Source of the DNA: Tetradesmus obliquus
Taxonomy: Eukaryota; Chlorophyta; Chlorophyceae; Sphaeropleales; Scenedesmaceae
DNA: 64,000 nucleotides
Reading direction: 5' to 3'
NCBI GenBank assembly: GCA_030272155.1
Contig: CP126192.1
Span: 3,444,501 to 3,508,500 of the forward strand
Shown: in pieces, positions 59,362 to 64,000 of the stretch
Layout: every line of letters starts with the position of its first letter
How positions within the stretch are numbered: position 1 is the stretch's first letter
Made by a program: the position numbers and the translations under genes
Notes under the pieces: generated by a model
What the model saw: the letters and a program-made list of their open reading frames with translations, nothing else
Databases searched by the model: none
Told to the model about the DNA's origin: nothing

Positions 59362-60469
59362 TCGGTGAAAGTCTTATAGATGTGGGAAACAGAGTAGTGA
59401 AGCTTAGCTGACGGCCACGGAGAACAGCTGGTTGGCATCAGCACTGCTCAGAACTTTTGAGCATGGCTGCACCACTGAACACTGCCAGCACTGCTGGCAA
59501 CAGCAATGCAACTTTGATCAGTGCCAGCAATGCTGCCATGTAATGCTCAGCGTTGCTGAGCTGCTGAGCCAGTTTCATAACATTACATTCGCACATCAAA
59601 AGCTTGTTTGCGATGTTTCCGTGCACATGCACATGTGCACATATCTTCGCATCAGAAATCGCAAGGGCTTAAGCAAGCTTGCAAACAATCTGAATGCTGC
59701 GCAGCGGCTGTAACAGCACTGCATGTCCGCACATACTAGTTGCTTCTAGTGCAAAGAAAACACCGGCCTGCACTCAGTGATTACCGCCCGTGCAAGCTGG
59801 GATGCTACAGCCAGATGATACATTCGATTATTAACAAGTGCGCCAGCTGTGGCCGCACCCCCAAATCAACAAAATTATTATTGTTCACTTGTCTGCAACA
59901 TTTGGTTGGTTTCACGAAGTATGTTGACTGCAGGCGGGGTAAAAAGCTGCTCCCGCCAAAACACAGTCGACGCTGCAAGGACGCGTATATGCCTGCAACA
60001 CACCAGCGCAAGTAGCTTTGCGCACCAGCTTAAGCTGCAAGTACGGCCCTGCTGTCAGCAGCAGCCTTGAAGTGTGCTCTGCTCTGCATTCGGCCACCTG
60101 GCAGCTGCATGTACAGCTGAAGTACGCTTCCAGCAACAACTTGTGCTTTATGTCAAAGCTGCAGCGCTGCCTGTGCTGGTCGAAAGCCATCTGAAGTATG
60201 ACATGGCAGCAGTCATTGGCACCGGCTAGGCTATGCCCGCTGGGCTTCTATGCAAGTTTCACTACATAAGTGCCAGGCTGACTGGAAATGGACATCAGCC
60301 GCAGATGCAGCACAAAACACACCTCAAATAAACAGCATAATTTGGTCTGCAGTTGGCACACAATCAGTAAAGCATGCAGTAGCGCCACTGATTAGCGCAG
60401 TGGCTGAGTACAGCATTGAAGCAGTACTTGCATGCACATGCGTCTAATATGGCTTTCCGTCAGGGTATT

Positions 60470-61280
60470 CAGCTGGCACTCCTTGCATTAATGATGTCTA
60501 GGGCATATCCCATCAGGTGCTGAAGCAGGCATTCAGTTATCGCCATCTGTGGAGGTATGCTGCTGGCCATTCCCCTGCATCACTAGGTGAAAAGGGAGAA
60601 TCCCCAGCAGGTACTGAAGCAGATGGCAACTCAGCAACTGGGCGGGAACAGCAGAGCATATGCAGCGTGCACTGTGTGCGAAAGTGACAGGCGTTGCTTC
60701 ATGTGACGGTACAGATTTGGGCATTCCTTGCATCACTGGGTTGCAAGGGGCAATACCCAAAGGTACTGCAGCAGGCAGCAACACAGCAGCTGGCAGAACA
60801 GAGCAACACTAATGAAGCATGAAGGTGACAGGTGCTGCTGCAAGTGGAGGTACAGCCTTGGCCATTCCTTGCATCACTTGGTCGCAAGGGGCAATGTCCA
60901 AAGGTACTGAAGCAGGCAGCAACACAGCAGCTAGCAGACTATGACAATCAATTACTGCAGGCGACAGTAAAGAGACAGTGTCCTGCAAGCAGCCTGTGAG
61001 CATGTGCCTGGTGTTGCCGTCAGTGGAGGTATGCTGCTGGCCATTCCTTACATCACTTGGTGTCAAGGGGCAATCCTCAGCAGGTACTGAAGCAGGCAGT
61101 GACGCGGCAACTATGCAGAACAGTAAAACAGCAGGTGTCCCTTGCGTGCAAAAATGTGTGTGGTGCTGCTGCATGTGGCGGTACACCGCTGGGAATTGCT
61201 TGCATCACTCAATCACTATGGGCCCTCGGGTACAGAAGCAGGCAGCAACTCCGCAGCTAAGGAGGACAGTGTGGTGTTCT
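60470..61280 (+). repeat. Tandem array, about 150 bp units, five to six copies
   Basis: Units share CCATTCCTTGCATCACTTGG, AAGGGGCAAT, AGGTACTGAAGCAGGCAG and AACACAGCAGCT. Anchors fall near 60568, 60720, 60862, 61041 and 61192, with a diverged partial unit at about 60475. Sequence differs from the 44965-45790 array. Confidence 0.8.
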
Positions 61281-61577
61281 GCTTTGTGGTTCTGCTTTGG
61301 ATGCCTTGTCACTAGCACTGCTACCGTGTCACTAGCACTGCAGCTGCTACATGTCACAGTCATTACCATGTCATCACCAGGTGTGACTCGTGATGGGCCT
61401 GGCATGAGCAAGAGCCATGCTGTTGTGTCATTTTGCGGCGTGCTAGATGAGCTGCTGTTTTCCTGCAGTGCCATCGCCGATCGAGCTGTCAGCGGTTACT
61501 GCTGCTCCTGCTGGTCAGACTGCGTTGGACTTATATTCCTGGACAGGCGCTCAACAGCGTGTACCGATCAAAGCACG

Positions 61578-63360
61578 ATGAGCACTTGTAGACCACAACA
61601 AAGCATCCTACGATCGTCGGGCATCAGCAGCTGCACTCTCCCGAGACAGTGCCTTGCCCGGGCTCCAACCACAGCTACATTACGGACCAGGCGAGCTGGG
61701 CGCGCTGCACGAGGTGATTGCGCATTCTTTGACACATTCTACAGAGCAGCTCGTCATCCTCAGAGACGGCAGGCAGGTTACCTTGGTTCTACTGTTCACG
61801 CTCAGCAGTACTGCAGCATGCTGGCCCTGGCCCCTGCACAAATCCAAGCTCTGTTGATGCCAACACTGACATACCCGCAACAACAAGCTTCCTGGGCCAC
61901 AAACAGACAAGTCATTGGCGCATGCAGCTGCGAACTGCACACGATTCTCTGCACACGCACAAACCAATGTTTAAAATCCCTTCCATGTGTTACAAAGTGC
62001 CGACCTGCATCACACGTTGTCGCAACTGACAGGCACACCAGACAATGCAACAACTTCAGCAGCAGAGGACCTAACAGATGGCGGTGTCAGTCTGCCTACC
62101 ACCACCAGCAGCAGCAGCAGCGCTGGAAGCAGCTGCCCTTTCCTGGCGGGCCTGCCTTCCCCACCTGCTGCCGGCAGCCCTTGGTATACACGACTGCAGC
62201 AGGCAAGTTACCACAAGAAACACTTCGTGACTAGCTTGGTGTCTTTGATCATATTTTTGTTGCATTGCACACTGTTGATGTCAGCATGCTGGCCAGCGCA
62301 GTCTGGTGTGGTTCACCCAGGCAATGTGTACCTTGAGGCCTGCTTGCATTGCAGCAGACCCAAGCGCACTGCTGGCAGCATCAGTTGGATGCTAGCTTTA
62401 TCAATGAATGGCAGCAGACATGAACGACCCACTGCTGCCCAGATACTGATCTGTGGCATTGTCCAAGATTCAGGTGCCTGTGTGCAGTCCTTCTGCTCTG
62501 TGTGACTGTAGTTTTATGATCAAGGGTATACTATTTGTCCTGTGGTGAGCTTAGCACATGTAGTACAATGCTCTGGACATGCTGCTTGTGTTACTGTGCG
62601 CTGCCCTTCTCTTCTCCCACGCGCTACTGGCTGACCCCACTCTGCGTGCTCTGCCTTCCGCGCAGCTCTCCCACCCAGAGCAGTGGCAGCGAGCAGCACT
62701 CGGTAGCCACAGCATGGTGTCAGTGCCCAGCCAGCTAGGCTTGCCTGCAGCCTACCTGCTGGGCACAGCCGAGCTAGCCAAGGCAGTGCTGGCTGGAGAG
62801 GGCGACATCACACTGCAGGGCGTGCAGCGCAACTATGGCTTCGCGACGCTGGTGGGGCAGCACAGCCTGCTCATGGTGCAGGAGCCGCGGCACAAGGTGG
62901 GTGAGGGCTTTGTGCTGCAAAGCAGCTGTACAGGGTGCGGGAGCAGCAAGTCAGGGTTTGCAGGATGTGGTGTGGAGCAGTCAGAAAACCAGCTGGATCA
63001 GCGATGCATGCGCTTCACTTCTGTGACCTTAGCCGCCGCAGCTAGGGCAGATATCGTGTGCCTGTGCAAATGGAACAAGAAGCTCAGCTTGGAACACGGG
63101 ACACTGCAAGTGCTGCTCGTGCTGTTGTTACTGCTGCTGCTGCTGCGGCTGCTGGCGTCGCGTCTCTTCAACCATGTGCAGTACCTGCGCAACCTGATCA
63201 TGCCGGCCTTCAGCCCAGAAGCCATTGAGCGGCTCACGCCCCGCATGGTGGCAGTGGTGTCACGCTACCTGGACGCCTGGGCCGCTGCTGGTACGCCAGT
63301 GCTGGCCGCGCAGGAGCTCAAAGCACTCACGTTTGACTTCATCTATGCGGTGAGGCGCTG

Positions 63361-63397
<37 letters not shown>

Positions 63398-64000
63398 TGG
63401 AAGTGGCTGTGCTGCTGGCTGCTAGTGAGTTTGTGCCTTGAGCACATGTCATGCCACATGGTGTGTAAGCGGCTGATTTGCAGCACTACACTTTCGGCAG
63501 CTGCTGACTTGTGTTGCCTTTTGTTACTCCACAGGTATTACACTGTTTTAACATAGCCGCCTCTCTGCCTGTCTGCCCACTGCCTGCTTGCCTGCCTGCA
63601 CTGCTGCTGGCCTCACAGGTCATCCTGGGGCGCGACTATGAACAGCAGCAGCTGCAGCACATGCGGCAGCTGTATGGCACATGGGCTGCTGGCTTGCAGG
63701 ACTGGCCCTTCCTGCAGCTGCCCTTCACACGCTTTGGCAAGGCCATGGCTGCAAGGGAGCAGCTCATGGAGCTGTTCAAGGCAGCCATTGCTGAGACGCG
63801 GGCGCTGCTGCAGCAGGGCCAGGAGGTGCCTGGCATGCTGGCGAGCCTGGTCAGCGCAGTGGATGAAGAGGGCAACAGGTGAGCAGGAGCAGGCTGGTTG
63901 TGGCTGCATGTGACAGCTACGGGCTGTAGCTGACTTCTGCACGATTTGGTGGTGTATCTGATTATTGGGTCTTTGCAGCAGCAGCAGCAGCAGCACATCC
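61578..64000 (+). CDS. Cytochrome P450, plastid-type leader, 3' partial
   Basis: Exons: 61578-61713, 62033-62202, 62666-62896, 63182-63349, 63619-63878, and probably 63979 onward. At least 322 aa are visible. Residues 1-46 (MSTCRPQQSILRSSGISS...) look like a plastid transit peptide. P450 features follow: a Pro-rich entry (LPSPPAAGSPW), LGLPAAYLLGTAELAKAVL, the helix C region (EPRHKYLRNLIMPAFSPEAI), FDFIYAVILGRDYE, and the F-G region (RFGKAMAAREQLMELF). The I-helix, ExxR and heme Cys lie beyond the window. The style fits the CYP85-clan/CYP120/CYP711 group, but the substrate is unknown. Exon 2 appears to end at a GC donor (CAG|GCAAGT). The next intron sequence contains an ATG at 62579 in frame with exon 3 that would give a hydrophobic leader. 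Confidence 0.82.

Larger units (their letters stand above)
58689..61577. other. Intergenic, 2.9 kb, with a tandem array
   Basis: It holds the hydrolase 3' region (TGTAA at 59357-59361 and 59709-59713), an isolated TATATA at 59186-59191 with no gene after it, and the array at about 60470-61280. I call no gene. Confidence 0.55.

Noticed and set aside
44965..61280. Either tandem array as a CRISPR array
   Set aside because: Units are whole-length tandem repeats without unique spacers, and the DNA is eukaryotic.
60978..62234. Plus-strand frame of 418 codons
   Set aside because: It runs through the tandem array and P450 introns. Only the part from ATG 61578 to 61713 is coding in my model.

Overview
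This window is nuclear DNA from a green plant lineage, most likely a chlorophycean green alga. A Scenedesmaceae/Sphaeropleales relative is my best guess, but that is inference. The coding genes are split by many short GT-AG introns, mostly about 100-900 bp. CAG/CTG trinucleotide runs are everywhere, giving poly-Q and poly-A tracts in proteins. TGTAA, the usual green-algal poly(A) signal, follows several stop codons. Gene content fits: a plant-type RS splicing factor, a plant MEI1/TopBP1-like five-BRCT protein, an intraflagellar transport subunit, a starch-binding (CBM20) protein with a plastid-type leader, and a plastid-targeted cytochrome P450. There is no prokaryotic operon structure. I built the exon models by hand from splice signals, phase agreement and family homology; every internal junction below keeps frame.

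Layout, left to right. 1-5180 (+): a deubiquitinase-family protein with seven zinc knuckles, cut at the window edge. 6894-7971 (+): an unrecognised Cys-rich membrane or secreted protein. 9931-11998 (-): a Yar1-like ankyrin protein, divergent from 12472-14168 (+), a RAD6/UBC2-class E2. 16253-18917 (-): IFT52. 21365-21841 (-): a CYSTM protein. 22765-29070 (-): a TopBP1/MEI1-like protein. 29378-34716 (-): an FBXO21-like F-box/SirB1/YccV protein. 35550-38078 (-): an RS31-type SR splicing factor. 38678-44713 (+): a Crypton-type tyrosine recombinase with an apparently complete catalytic set and a GCR1_C-like C-terminus. It is followed by a tandem array at about 44965-45790. 46100-47170 (-): two exons of an unrecognised gene. 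49358-52360 (-): a CBM20 protein. 53776-55456 (-): a C3HC4 RING protein, whose ATG lies only 33 bp from that of the divergent alpha/beta hydrolase at 55490-58688 (+). About 60470-61280: a second tandem array. 61578 to the right edge (+): a cytochrome P450 cut by the window end.

The genes do not form a pathway. Four touch ubiquitin (deubiquitinase, E2, F-box protein, RING protein), but they are dispersed and I draw no functional link. The most unusual items are the Crypton-like recombinase, the zinc-knuckle/deubiquitinase fusion, two introns that carry a second copy of the preceding exon end with its splice donor, CTG microsatellites used as 3' splice-site tracts, and a P450 whose intron holds an in-frame alternative start with a hydrophobic leader.
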